From assembly GCA_037893225.1 (NCBI GenBank), contig JAZGUH010001207.1, positions 105,240 to 169,239 of the forward strand: 64,000 nt of DNA, in the 5' to 3' direction. The position numbers and the translations under genes were made by a program. This DNA comes from Hippasteria phrygiana (Eukaryota > Echinodermata > Asteroidea > Valvatida > Goniasteridae). Below are positions 1 through 10,969 of the stretch, one piece after another. Positions within the stretch are counted from its first letter, which is position 1. Every line of letters starts with the position of its first letter. Under the pieces are notes generated by a model. It did no database searches. It was not told where the DNA came from and saw nothing but the letters and a program-made list of their open reading frames with translations.

Positions 1-1855
1 GGTAACATGTACACAGATGTTGGCCGGAAAGAAAATAAACATTGCGAGGTTTGAATTTTCTCTACAAGTTTTAACTCTAAGAAGCCGCCGATAATTGCAA
101 CATGTAGCGCCAGATCTAAGCTATCCATACATGTCAAAATTACTGAATTTGGTTGATATTTCATGCAATTATGAATGAGTAAAGCAAGTCCATACCCCAG
201 GGAATTTGACAGGCATGGAGCAATAAATAAAAGGTAATCTGCACACAGATGGTGGCCGGGAAGAAAATAAACATTGCGAGGTTTGAATTTTCTCCACAAG
301 TGTTAACTCTAAGAAGCCGCCGATAATTGCAACATGTAGCGCCAGATCTAAGCTATCCATACATGTCAAAATTACTGAATTTGATTGATATTTCATGCAA
401 TTATGAATGAGTAAAGCAAGTCATACCCCAGGGAATTTGACATGCATGGAGCAATAAATAAAAGGTAATCTGCACACAGATGTTAGCCGGAAAGAAAATA
501 AATATTGCGAGGTTTGAATTTTCTCCACAAGTTTTAACTCTAAGAAGCCGCCGATAATTGCAACATGTAGCGCCAGATCTAAGCTATCCATACATGTCAA
601 AATTACTGAATTTGGTTGATATTTCATGCAATTATGAATGAGTAAAGCAAGTCCATACCCCAGGGAATTTGACAGGCATGGAGCAATAAATAAAAGGTAA
701 TCTGCACACAGATGGTGGCCGGGAAGAAAATAAACATTGCGAGGTTTGAATTTTCTCCACAAGTGTTAACTCTAAGAAGCCGCCGATAATTGCAACATGT
801 AGCGCCAGATCTAAGCTATCCATACATGTCAAAATTACTGAATTTGGTTGATATTTCATGCAATTATGAATGAGTAAAGCAAGTCCATACCCCAGGGAAT
901 TTGACATGCATGGAGCAATAAATAGACGGTAACATGTACACAGATGTTGGCCGGAAAGAAAATAAACATTGCGAGGTTTGAATTTTCTCCACAAGTTTTA
1001 ACTCTAAGAAGCCGCCGGTAATTGCAACATGTAGCGCCAGATCTAAGCTATCCATACATGTCAAAATTACTGAATTTGGTTGATATTTCATGCAATTATG
1101 AATGAGTAAAGCAAGTCCATACCCCAGGGAATTTGACAGGCATGGAGCAATAAATAAAAGGTAATCTGCACACAGATGGTTGCCGGGAAGAAAATAAACA
1201 TTGCGAGGTTTGAATTTTCTCCACAAGTGTTAACTCTAAGAAGCCGCCGATAATTGCAACATGTAGCGCCAGATCTAAGCTATCCATACATGTCAAAATT
1301 ACTGAATTTGGTTGATATTTCATGCAATTATGAATGAGTAAAGCAAGTCCATACCCCAGGGAATTTGACATGCATGGAGCAATAAATAAAAGGTAATCTG
1401 TACACAGATGTTGGCCGGAAAGAAAATAAACATTGCGAGGTTTGAATTTTCTCTACAAGTTTTAACTCTAAGAAGCCGCCGATAATTGCAACATGTAGCG
1501 CCAGATCTAAGCTATCCATACATGTCAAAATTACTGAATTTGGTTGATATTTCATGCAATTATGAATGAGTAAAGCAAGTCCATACCCCAGGGAATTTGA
1601 CAGGCATGGAGCAATAAATAAAAGGTAATCTGCACACAGATGGTGGCCGGGAAGAAAATAAACATTGCGAGGTTTGAATTTTCTCCACAAGTGTTAACTC
1701 TAAGAAGCCGCCGATAATTGCAACATGTAGCGCCAGATCTAAGCTATCCATACATGTCAAAATTACTGAATTTGGTTGATATTTCATGCAATTATGAATG
1801 AGTAAAGCAAGTCCATACCCCAGGGAATTTGACAGGCATGGAGCAATAAATAAAA
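1..1855. repeat. Shared module At-B-C-B-Agg-Btt-D-B
   Basis: Eight monomers in the order At (1), B of 231 bp (233), C (464), B (696), Agg (928), Btt (1160), D (1392) and B (1624) match the order at 36379-38233, including the unusual gacatgc tail of the 231-bp monomer. The match ends in the next monomer, where 1856 has p68 g but 38234 has p68 a. This is a distant copy of a block 3 unit boundary, offset by 36378 bp. Confidence 0.8.
233..463. repeat. 231-bp monomer class (one C lost at p190/191), first of 16
   Basis: The tail reads gtcatacc where others read gtccatacc. The sixteen members start at 233, 3712, 4639, 6959, 32900, 36611, 38234, 39625, 42640, 44959, 48438, 50293, 53308, 54931, 57714 and 62584. 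Every one is followed by a class C monomer. Members in blocks 1 and 3 also carry p152 a (gattgat); the four in block 4 have p152 g. None lies in block 2. Confidence 0.85.
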
Positions 1856-2409
1856 GGTAATCTGCACACAGATGGTGGCCGGGAAGAAAATAAACATTGC
1901 GAGGTTTGAATTTTCTCCACAAGTGTTAACTCTAAGAAGCCGCCGATAATTGCAACATGTAGCGCCAGATCTAAGCTATCCATACATGTCAAAATTACTG
2001 AATTTGGTTGATATTTCATGCAATTATGAATGAGTAAAGCAAGTCCATACCCCAGGGAATTTGACATGCATGGAGCAATAAATAGACGGTAACATGTACA
2101 CAGATGTTGGCGGGAAAGAAAATAAACATTGCGAGGTTTGAATTTTCTCCACAAGTTTTAACTCTAAGAAGCCGCCGATAATTGCAACATGTAGCGCCAG
2201 ATCTAAGCTATCCATACATGTCAAAATTACTGAATTTGGTTGATATTTCATGCAATTATGAATGAGTAAAGCAAGTCCATACCCCAGGGAATTTGACAGG
2301 CATGGAGCAATAAATAAAAGGTAATCTGCACACAGATGGTGGCCGGGAAGAAAATAAACATTGCGAGGTTTGAATTTTCTCCACAAGTGTTAACTCTAAG
2401 AAGCCGCCG

Positions 2410-2491
2410 ATAATTGCAACATGTAGCGCCAGATCTAAGCTATCCATACATGTCAAAATTACTGAATTTGGTTGATATTTCATGCAATTAT
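2410..2491. repeat. 9-bp perfect inverted repeat inside the monomer
   Basis: The arm ataattgca at 2410-2418 (p91-99) is the exact reverse complement of tgcaattat at 2483-2491 (p164-172), with 64 bp between. Agg monomers break it at p91, F monomers at p92, and the 150-bp monomers keep only ttgca of the left arm. It interleaves with the 15-bp inverted repeat, so both could not form as simple nested stems. Confidence 0.65.
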
Positions 2492-2538
2492 GAATGAGTA
2501 AAGCAAGTCCATACCCCAGGGAATTTGACATGCATGGA
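2443..2538. repeat. 15-bp imperfect inverted repeat inside the monomer
   Basis: The arm tccatacatgtcaaa at 2443-2457 (p124-138) and the arm tttgacatgcatgga at 2524-2538 (p205-219) are complementary at 14 of 15 positions, with 66 bp between them. Monomers with the gacaggc tail match at 13 of 15. The arms are present in full and 150-bp monomers alike. This is read directly from the sequence; any cruciform or stem-loop role is inference. Confidence 0.75.
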
Positions 2539-2551
2539 GCAATAAATAGAC

Positions 2552-2783
2552 GGTAACATGTACACAGATGTTGGCCGGAAAGAAAATAAACATTGCGAGG
2601 TTTGAATTTTCTCCACAAGTTTTAACTCTAAGAAGCCGCCGATAATTGCAACATGTAGCGCCAGATCTAAGCTATCCATACATGTCAAAATTACTGAATT
2701 TGGTTGATATTTCATGCAATTATGAATGAGTAAAGCAAGTCCATACCCCAGGGAATTTGACAGGCATGGAGCAATAAATAAAA
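2552..2783. repeat. Reference class A monomer (gacaggc tail)
   Basis: This is a plain A head (p6 c, p7 a, p10 t, p20 t, p28 a, p70 t) with the gacaggc tail ending in aaaa. The tail of a monomer usually predicts the head of the next one: agac endings precede A heads, and aaaa endings precede B, C, D and E heads. This means the true exchange unit is not phased on base 1; the linked diagnostic sites run from p212 of one copy to p70 of the next. Confidence 0.9.
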
Positions 2784-3479
2784 GGTAATCTGCACACAGA
2801 TGGTGGCCGGGAAGAAAATAAACATTGCGAGGTTTGAATTTTCTCCACAAGTGTTAACTCTAAGAAGCCGCCGATAATTGCAACATGTAGCGCCAGATCT
2901 AAGCTATCCATACATGTCAAAATTACTGAATTTGGTTGATATTTCATGCAATTATGAATGAGTAAAGCAAGTCCATACCCCAGGGAATTTGACATGCATG
3001 GAGCAATAAATAAACGGTAACATGTACACAGATGTTGGCCGGAAAGAAAATAAACATTGCGAGGTTTGAATTTTCTCCACAAGTTTTAACTCTAAGAAGC
3101 CGCCGATAATTGCAACATGTAGCGCCAGATCTAAGCTATCCATACATGTCAAAATTACTGAATTTGGTTGATATTTCATGCAATTATGAATGAGTAAAGC
3201 AAGTCCATACCCCAGGGAATTTGACAGGCATGGAGCAATAAATAAAAGGTAATCTGCACACAGATGGTGGCCGGGAAGAAAATAAACATTGCGAGGTTTG
3301 AATTTTCTCCACAAGTGTTAACTCTAAGAAGCCGCCGATAATTGCAACATGTAGCGCCAGATCTAAGCTATCCATACATGTCAAAATTACTGAATTTGGT
3401 TGATATTTCATGCAATTATGAATGAGTAAAGCAAGTCCATACCCCAGGGAATTTGACATGCATGGAGCAATAAATAGAC

Positions 3480-4406
3480 GGTAACATGTACACAGATGTT
3501 GGCCGGAAAGAAAATAAACATTGCGAGGTTTGAATTTTCTCTACAAGTTTTAACTCTAAGAAGCCGCCGATAATTGCAACATGTAGCGCCAGATCTAAGC
3601 TATCCATACATGTCAAAATTACTGAATTTGGTTGATATTTCATGCAATTATGAATGAGTAAAGCAAGTCCATACCCCAGGGAATTTGACAGGCATGGAGC
3701 AATAAATAAAAGGTAATCTGCACACAGATGGTGGCCGGGAAGAAAATAAACATTGCGAGGTTTGAATTTTCTCCACAAGTGTTAACTCTAAGAAGCCGCC
3801 GATAATTGCAACATGTAGCGCCAGATCTAAGCTATCCATACATGTCAAAATTACTGAATTTGATTGATATTTCATGCAATTATGAATGAGTAAAGCAAGT
3901 CATACCCCAGGGAATTTGACAGGCATGGAGCAATAAATAAAAGGTAATCTGCACACAGATGTTAGCCGGAAAGAAAATAAATATTGCGAGGTTTGAATTT
4001 TCTCCACAAGTGTTAACTCTAAGAAGCCGCCGATAATTGCAACATGTAGCGCCAGATCTAAGCTATCCATACATGTCAAAATTACTGAATTTGGTTGATA
4101 TTTCATGCAATTATGAATGAGTAAAGCAAGTCCATACCCCAGGGAATTTGACAGGCATGGAGCAATAAATAAAAGGTAATCTGCACACAGATGGTGGCCG
4201 GGAAGAAAATAAACATTGCGAGGTTTGAATTTTCTCCACAAGTGTTAACTCTAAGAAGCCGCCGATAATTGCAACATGTAGCGCCAGATCTAAGCTATCC
4301 ATACATGTCAAAATTACTGAATTTGGTTGATATTTCATGCAATTATGAATGAGTAAAGCAAGTCCATACCCCAGGGAATTTGACATGCATGGAGCAATAA
4401 ATAGAC
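3480..4406. repeat. 4-mer At-B(231)-C-B
   Basis: The four monomers total 927 bp, one less than 4 x 232 because the B at 3712 is 231 bp. The same order opens the next unit at 4407, so the pair is a partial tandem duplication. The C monomer here has p70 g, whereas the one at 4870 has p70 t, so the two copies are not identical. Confidence 0.7.
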
Positions 4407-6726
4407 GGTAACATGTACACAGATGTTGGCCGGAAAGAAAATAAACATTGCGAGGTTTGAATTTTCTCTACAAGTTTTAACTCTAAGAAGCCGCCGATAA
4501 TTGCAACATGTAGCGCCAGATCTAAGCTATCCATACATGTCAAAATTACTGAATTTGGTTGATATTTCATGCAATTATGAATGAGTAAAGCAAGTCCATA
4601 CCCCAGGGAATTTGACAGGCATGGAGCAATAAATAAAAGGTAATCTGCACACAGATGGTGGCCGGGAAGAAAATAAACATTGCGAGGTTTGAATTTTCGC
4701 CACAAGTGTTAACTCTAAGAAGCCGCCGATAATTGCAACATGTAGCGCCAGATCTAAGCTATCCATACATGTCAAAATTACTGAATTTGATTGATATTTC
4801 ATGCAATTATGAATGAGTAAAGCAAGTCATACCCCAGGGAATTTGACAGGCATGGAGCAATAAATAAAAGGTAATCTGCACACAGATGTTAGCCGGAAAG
4901 AAAATAAATATTGCGAGGTTTGAATTTTCTCCACAAGTTTTAACTCTAAGAAGCCGCCGATAATTGCAACATGTAGCGCCAGATCTAAGCTATCCATACA
5001 TGTCAAAATTACTGAATTTGGTTGATATTTCATGCAATTATGAATGAGTAAAGCAAGTCCATACCCCAGGGAATTTGACAGGCATGGAGCAATAAATAAA
5101 AGGTAATCTGCACACAGATGGTGGCCGGGAAGAAAATAAACATTGCGAGGTTTGAATTTTCTCCACAAGTGTTAACTCTAAGAAGCCGCCGATAATTGCA
5201 ACATGTAGCGCCAGATCTAAGCTATCCATACATGTCAAAATTACTGAATTTGGTTGATATTTCATGCAATTATGAATGAGTAAAGCAAGTCCATACCCCA
5301 GGGAATTTGACAGGCATGGAGCAATAAATAAAAGGTAATCTGCACACAGATGGTGGCCGGGAAGAAAATAAACATTGCGAGGTTTGAATTTTCTCCACAA
5401 GTGTTAACTCTAAGAAGCCGCCGATAATTGCAACATGTAGCGCCAGATCTAAGCTATCCATACATGTCAAAATTACTGAATTTGGTTGATATTTCATGCA
5501 ATTATGAATGAGTAAAGCAAGTCCATACCAACGGGAATTTGACATGCATGGAGCAATAAATAGACGGTAACATGTACACAGATGTTGGCCGGAAAGAAAA
5601 TAAACATTGCGAGGTTTGAATTTTCTCCACAAGTTTTAACTCTAAGAAGCCGCCGATAATTGCAACATGTAGCGCCAGATCTAAGCTATCCATACATGTC
5701 AAAATTACTGAATTTGGTTGATATTTCATGCAATTATGAATGAGTAAAGCAAGTCCATACCCCAGGGAATTTGACAGGCATGGAGCAATAAATAAAAGGT
5801 AATCTGCACACAGATGGTGGCCGGGAAGAAAATAAACATTGCGAGGTTTGAATTTTCTCCACAAGTGTTAACTCTAAGAAGCCGCCGATAATTGCAACAT
5901 GTAGCGCCAGATCTAAGCTATCCATACATGTCAAAATTACTGAATTTGGTTGATATTTCATGCAATTATGAATGAGTAAAGCAAGTCCATACCCCAGGGA
6001 ATTTGACATGCATGGAGCAATAAATAAAAAGGTAATCTGCACACAGATGGTGGCCGGGAAGAAAATAAACATTGCGAGGTTTGAATTTTCTCCACAAATG
6101 TTAACTCTAAGAAGCCGCCGATAATTGCAACATGTAGCGCCAGATCTAAGCTATCCATACATGTCAAAATTACTGAATTTGGTTGATATTTCATGCAATT
6201 ATGAATGAGTAAAGCAAGTCCATACCCCAGGGAATTTGACAGGCATGGAGCAATAAATAAAAGGTAATCTGCACACAGATGGTGGCCGGGAAGAAAATAA
6301 ACATTGCGAGGTTTGAATTTTCTCCACAAGTTTTAACTCTAAGAAGCCGCCGATAATTGCAACATGTAGCGCCAGATCTAAGCTATCCATACATGTCAAA
6401 ATTACTGAATTTGGTTGATATTTCATGCAATTATGAATGAGTAAAGCAAGTCCATACCCCAGGGAATTTGACAGGCATGGAGCAATAAATAAAAGGTAAT
6501 CTGCACACAGATGGTGGCCGGGAAGAAAATAAACATTGCGAGGTTTGAATTTTCTCCACAAGTGTTAACTCTAAGAAGCCGCCGATAATTGCAACATGTA
6601 GCGCCAGATCTAAGCTATCCATACATGTCAAAATTACTGAATTTGGTTGATATTTCATGCAATTATGAATGAGTAAAGCAAGTCCATACCCCAGGGAATT
6701 TGACATGCATGGAGCAATAAATAGAC
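4407..6726. repeat. 10-mer HOR unit, 2320 bp
   Basis: The order is At, B(231), C, B, B, A, B(233), B with p68 a, B, B. The 231-bp and 233-bp members cancel, so the unit is exactly 2320 bp. The A monomer at 5566 is preceded by accaacggg, a marker otherwise typical of block 2, but the monomer before it still has ctaagc instead of ctcagc. The unit looks like a relative of the block 2 HOR that lacks the 150-bp monomer. Confidence 0.7.
5798..6030. repeat. 233-bp monomer, one extra A
   Basis: The tail reads caataaataaaaa before ggtaatctg, one A longer than other copies. It is the only 233-bp unit in the window, so it is a private event or a homopolymer base-calling error in a run of five A. Confidence 0.8.
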
Positions 6727-8349
6727 GGTAACATGTACACAGATGTTGGCCGGAAAGAAAATAAACATTGCGAGGTTTGAATTTTCTCTACAAGTTTTAA
6801 CTCTAAGAAGCCGCCGATAATTGCAACATGTAGCGCCAGATCTAAGCTATCCATACATGTCAAAATTACTGAATTTGGTTGATATTTCATGCAATTATGA
6901 ATGAGTAAAGCAAGTCCATACCCCAGGGAATTTGACAGGCATGGAGCAATAAATAAAAGGTAATCTGCACACAGATGGTGGCCGGGAAGAAAATAAACAT
7001 TGCGAGGTTTGAATTTTCTCCACAAGTGTTAACTCTAAGAAGCCGCCGATAATTGCAACATGTAGCGCCAGATCTAAGCTATCCATACATGTCAAAATTA
7101 CTGAATTTGATTGATATTTCATGCAATTATGAATGAGTAAAGCAAGTCATACCCCAGGGAATTTGACAGGCATGGAGCAATAAATAAAAGGTAATCTGCA
7201 CACAGATGTTAGCCGGAAAGAAAATAAATATTGCGAGGTTTGAATTTTCTCCACAAGTTTTAACTCTAAGAAGCCGCCGATAATTGCAACATGTAGCGCC
7301 AGATCTAAGCTATCCATACATGTCAAAATTACTGAATTTGGTTGATATTTCATGCAATTATGAATGAGTAAAGCAAGTCCATACCCCAGGGAATTTGACA
7401 GGCATGGAGCAATAAATAAAAGGTAATCTGCACACAGATGGTGGCCGGGAAGAAAATAAACATTGCGAGGTTTGAATTTTCTCCACAAGTGTTAACTCTA
7501 AGAAGCCGCCGATAATTGCAACATGTAGCGCCAGATCTAAGCTATCCATACATGTCAAAATTACTGAATTTGGTTGATATTTCATGCAATTATGAATGAG
7601 TAAAGCAAGTCCATACCCCAGGGAATTTGACAGGCATGGAGCAATAAATAAAAGGTAATCTGCACACAGATGGTGGCCGGGAAGAAAATAAACATTGCGA
7701 GGTTTGAATTTTCTCCACAAGTGTTAACTCTAAGAAGCCGCCGATAATTGCAACATGTAGCGCCAGATCTCAGCTATCCATACATGTCAAAATTACTGAA
7801 TTTGGTTGATATTTCATGCAATTATGAATGAGTAAAGCAAGTCCATACCAACGGGAATTTGACATGCATGGAGCAATAAATAGACGGTAACATGTACACA
7901 GATGTTGGCCGGAAAGAAAATAAACATTGCGAGGTTTGAATTTTCTCCACAAGTTTTAACTCTAAGAAGCCGCCGATAATTGCAACATGTAGCGCCAGAT
8001 CTAAGCTATCCATACATGTCAAAATTACTGAATTTGGTTGATATTTCATGCAATTATGAATGAGTAAAGCAAGTCCATACCCCAGGGAATTTGACAGGCA
8101 TGGAGCAATAAATAAAAGGTAATCTGCACACAGATGGTGGCCGGGAAGAAAATAAACATTGCGAGGTTTGAATTTTCTCCACAAGTGTTAACTCTAAGAA
8201 GCCGCCGATAATTGCAACATGTAGCGCCAGATCTAAGCTATCCATACATGTCAAAATTACTGAATTTGGTTGATATTTCATGCAATTATGAATGAGTAAA
8301 GCAAGTCCATACCCCAGGGAATTTGACATGCATGGAGCAATAAATAGAC
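6727..8349. repeat. Partial copy of the 10-mer leading into block 2
   Basis: Seven monomers (At, B(231), C, B, B with ctcagc, A after accaacggg, B) follow the order of 4407-6030. At the point where the earlier unit has the 233-bp tail and a p68 a monomer, this one passes into the first 150-bp monomer at 8350. The B at 7654 is the first with ctcagc. Confidence 0.65.
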
Positions 8350-8499
8350 TGTAACATGTTTTTGCAACATGTAGCGCCAGATCTAAGCTATCCATACATG
8401 TCAAAATTACTGAATTTGATTGATATTTCATGCAATTATGAATGAGTAAAGCAAGTCCATACCCCAGGGAATTTGACATGCATGGAGCAATAAATAGAC
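8350..8499. repeat. 150-bp monomer S1
   Basis: The unit reads tgtaacatgt then ttttgcaacatg. It lacks p11-p94 of the full monomer and has two T at the junction that fit neither flank, and p1 is t. It keeps the AGATCT site, both arms of the 15-bp inverted repeat, and carries p152 a. This description holds for all nine copies. Confidence 0.9.
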
Positions 8500-10819
8500 G
8501 GTAACATGTACACAGATGTTGGCCGGAAAGAAAATAAACATTGCGAGGTTTGAATTTTCTCCACAAGTTTTAACTCTAAGAAGCCGCCGATAATTGCAAC
8601 ATGTAGCGCCAGATCTAAGCTATCCATACATGTCAAAATTACTGAATTTGGTTGATATTTCATGCAATTATGAATGAGTAAAGCAAGTCCATACCCCAGG
8701 GAATTTGACAGGCATGGAGCAATAAATAAAAGGTAATCTGCACACAGATGGTGGCCGGGAAGAAAATAAACATTGCGAGGTTTGAATTTTCTCCACAAGT
8801 GTTAACTCTAAGAAGCCGCCGATAATTGCAACATGTAGCGCCAGATCTAAGCTATCCATACATGTCAAAATTACTGAATTTGGTTGATATTTCATGCAAT
8901 TATGAATGAGTAAAGCAAGTCCATACCCCAGGGAATTTGACAGGCATGGAGCAATACATAAAAGGTAATCTGCACACAGATGGTGGCCGGGAAGAAAATA
9001 AACATTGCGAGGTTTGAATTTTCTCCACAAATGTTAACTCTAAGAAGCCGCCGATAATTGCAACATGTAGCGCCAGATCTAAGCTATCCATACATGTCAA
9101 AATAACTGAATTTGGTTGATATTTCATGCAATTATGAATGAGTAAAGCAAGTCCATACCCCAGGGAATTTGACATGCATGGAGCAATAAATAGACGGTAA
9201 CATGTACACAGATGTTGGCCGGAAAGAAAATAAACATTGCGAGGTTTGAATTTTCTCCACAAGTTTTAACTCTAAGAAGCCGCCGATAATTGCAACATGT
9301 AGCGCCAGATCTAAGCTATCCATACATGTCAAAATTACTGAATTTGGTTGATATTTCATGCAATTATGAATGAGTAAAGCAAGTCCATACCCCAGGGAAT
9401 TTGACATGCATGGAGCAATAAATAAAAGGTAATCTGCACACAGATGGTGGCCGGGAAGAAAATAAACATTGCGAGGTTTGAATTTTCTCCACAAGTTTTA
9501 ACTCTAAGAAGCCGCCGATAATTGCAACATGTAGCGCCAGATCTAAGCTATCCATACATGTCAAAATTACTGAATTTGGTTGATATTTCATGCAATTATG
9601 AATGAGTAAAGCAAGTCCATACCCCAGGGAATTTGACAGGCATGGAGCAATAAATAAAAGGTAATCTGCACACAGATGGTGGCCGGGAAGAAAATAAACA
9701 TTGCGAGGTTTGAATTTTCTCCACAAGTGTTAACTCTAAGAAGCCGCCGATAATTGCAACATGTAGCGCCAGATCTAAGCTATCCATACATGTCAAAATT
9801 ACTGAATTTGGTTGATATTTCATGCAATTATGAATGAGTAAAGCAAGTCCATACCCCAGGGAATTTGACAGGCATGGAGCAATAAATAAAAGGTAATCTG
9901 CACACAGATGGTGGCCGGGAAGAAAATAAACATTGCGAGGTTTGAATTTTCTCCACAAGTGTTAACTCTAAGAAGCCGCCGATAATTGCAACATGTAGCG
10001 CCAGATCTCAGCTATCCATACATGTCAAAATTACTGAATTTGGTTGATATTTCATGCAATTATGAATGAGTAAAGCAAGTCCATACCAACGGGAATTTGA
10101 CATGCATGGAGCAATAAATAGACGGTAACATGTACACAGATGTTGGCCGGAAAGAAAATAAACATTGCGAGGTTTGAATTTTCTCCACAAGTTTTAACTC
10201 TAAGAAGCCGCCGATAATTGCAACATGTAGCGCCAGATCTAAGCTATCCATACATGTCAAAATTACTGAATTTGGTTGATATTTCATGCAATTATGAATG
10301 AGTAAAGCAAGTCCATACCCCAGGGAATTTGACAGGCATGGAGCAATAAATAAAAGGTAATCTGCACACAGATGGTGGCCGGGAAGAAAATAAACATTGC
10401 GAGGTTTGAATTTTCTCCACAAGTGTTAACTCTAAGAAGCCGCCGATAATTGCAACATGTAGCGCCAGATCTAAGCTATCCATACATGTCAAAATTACTG
10501 AATTTGGTTGATATTTCATGCAATTATGAATGAGTAAAGCAAGTCCATACCCCAGGGAATTTGACATGCATGGAGCAATAAATAAAAGGTAATCTGCACA
10601 CAGATGGTGGCCGGGAAGAAAATAAACATTGCGAGGTTTGAATTTTCTCCACAAATGTTAACTCTAAGAAGCCGCCGATAATTGCAACATGTAGCGCCAG
10701 ATCTAAGCTATCCATACATGTCAAAATTACTGAATTTGGTTGATATTTCATGCAATTATGAATGAGTAAAGCAAGTCCATACCCCAGGGAATTTGACATG
10801 CATGGAGCAATAAATAGAC
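8350..10819. repeat. HOR unit S1, 11-mer, 2470 bp
   Basis: The order is S, A, B, Bc, A, B with p70 t, B, B with ctcagc, A, B, B with p68 a. It matches the 11-mers at 17384 and 24562 except at the sixth position, where a B head (9428) replaces an A head, and it lacks ccctaggg. Confidence 0.8.
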
Positions 10820-10969
10820 TGTAACATGTTTTTGCAACATGTAGCGCCAGATCTAAGCTATCCATACATGTCAAAATTACTGAATTTGATTGATATTTCA
10901 TGCAATTATGAATGAGTAAAGCAAGTCCATACCCCATGGAATTTGACATGCATGGAGCAATAAATAGAC
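10820..10969. repeat. 150-bp monomer S2
   Basis: Same junction as the copy at 8350. It has a private change in the tail, accccatggaa for accccaggga, which creates CCATGG. Confidence 0.9.

Larger units (their letters stand above)
2320..2551. repeat. Reference class B monomer (gacatgc tail)
   Basis: This copy serves as the coordinate reference for p1-p232. It has the B head (p6 t, p7 c, p10 c, p20 g, p28 g, p70 g) and the tail gacatgcatgg at p208-218 ending in agac. AGATCT lies at 2431-2436. A class A copy follows at 2552. A and B differ at only about six head positions, so they are sister subtypes of one unit rather than different repeats. Confidence 0.9.
2088..3479. repeat. Three A-B dimers, 464-bp period
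   Basis: Monomers alternate A (2088, 2552, 3016) and B (2320, 2784, 3248), giving three dimers in 1392 bp. Small private differences separate them: ggcggga in the copy at 2088 and taaacggtaac at the start of the copy at 3016. This is the simplest higher-order arrangement in the window. Confidence 0.8.
1..7653. repeat. Block 1: mixed dimer, 4-mer and 10-mer region
   Basis: This left block holds 33 monomers, four of them complete modules with a 231-bp monomer followed by class C (233, 3712, 4639, 6959). It opens with a module shared with block 3, passes through plain A/B dimers, and ends with a 10-mer whose members foreshadow block 2. It has no 150-bp monomer. It therefore looks like a junction zone between two HOR families rather than a single homogeneous family. 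Confidence 0.75.

Noticed and set aside
43..60. tRNA-like B box (aggtttgaatttt) suggesting a tRNA-derived SINE origin
   Set aside because: It differs from GGTTCRANNCC at key positions and no A box lies at the usual distance upstream; tggccgg is too close and mismatched.
1..232. Internal duplication of the monomer (aacatgta at p4 and p99 each followed by a CAGAT motif)
   Set aside because: Similarity stops after about 20 bases with gaps. It is too short to support an ancestral half-unit.
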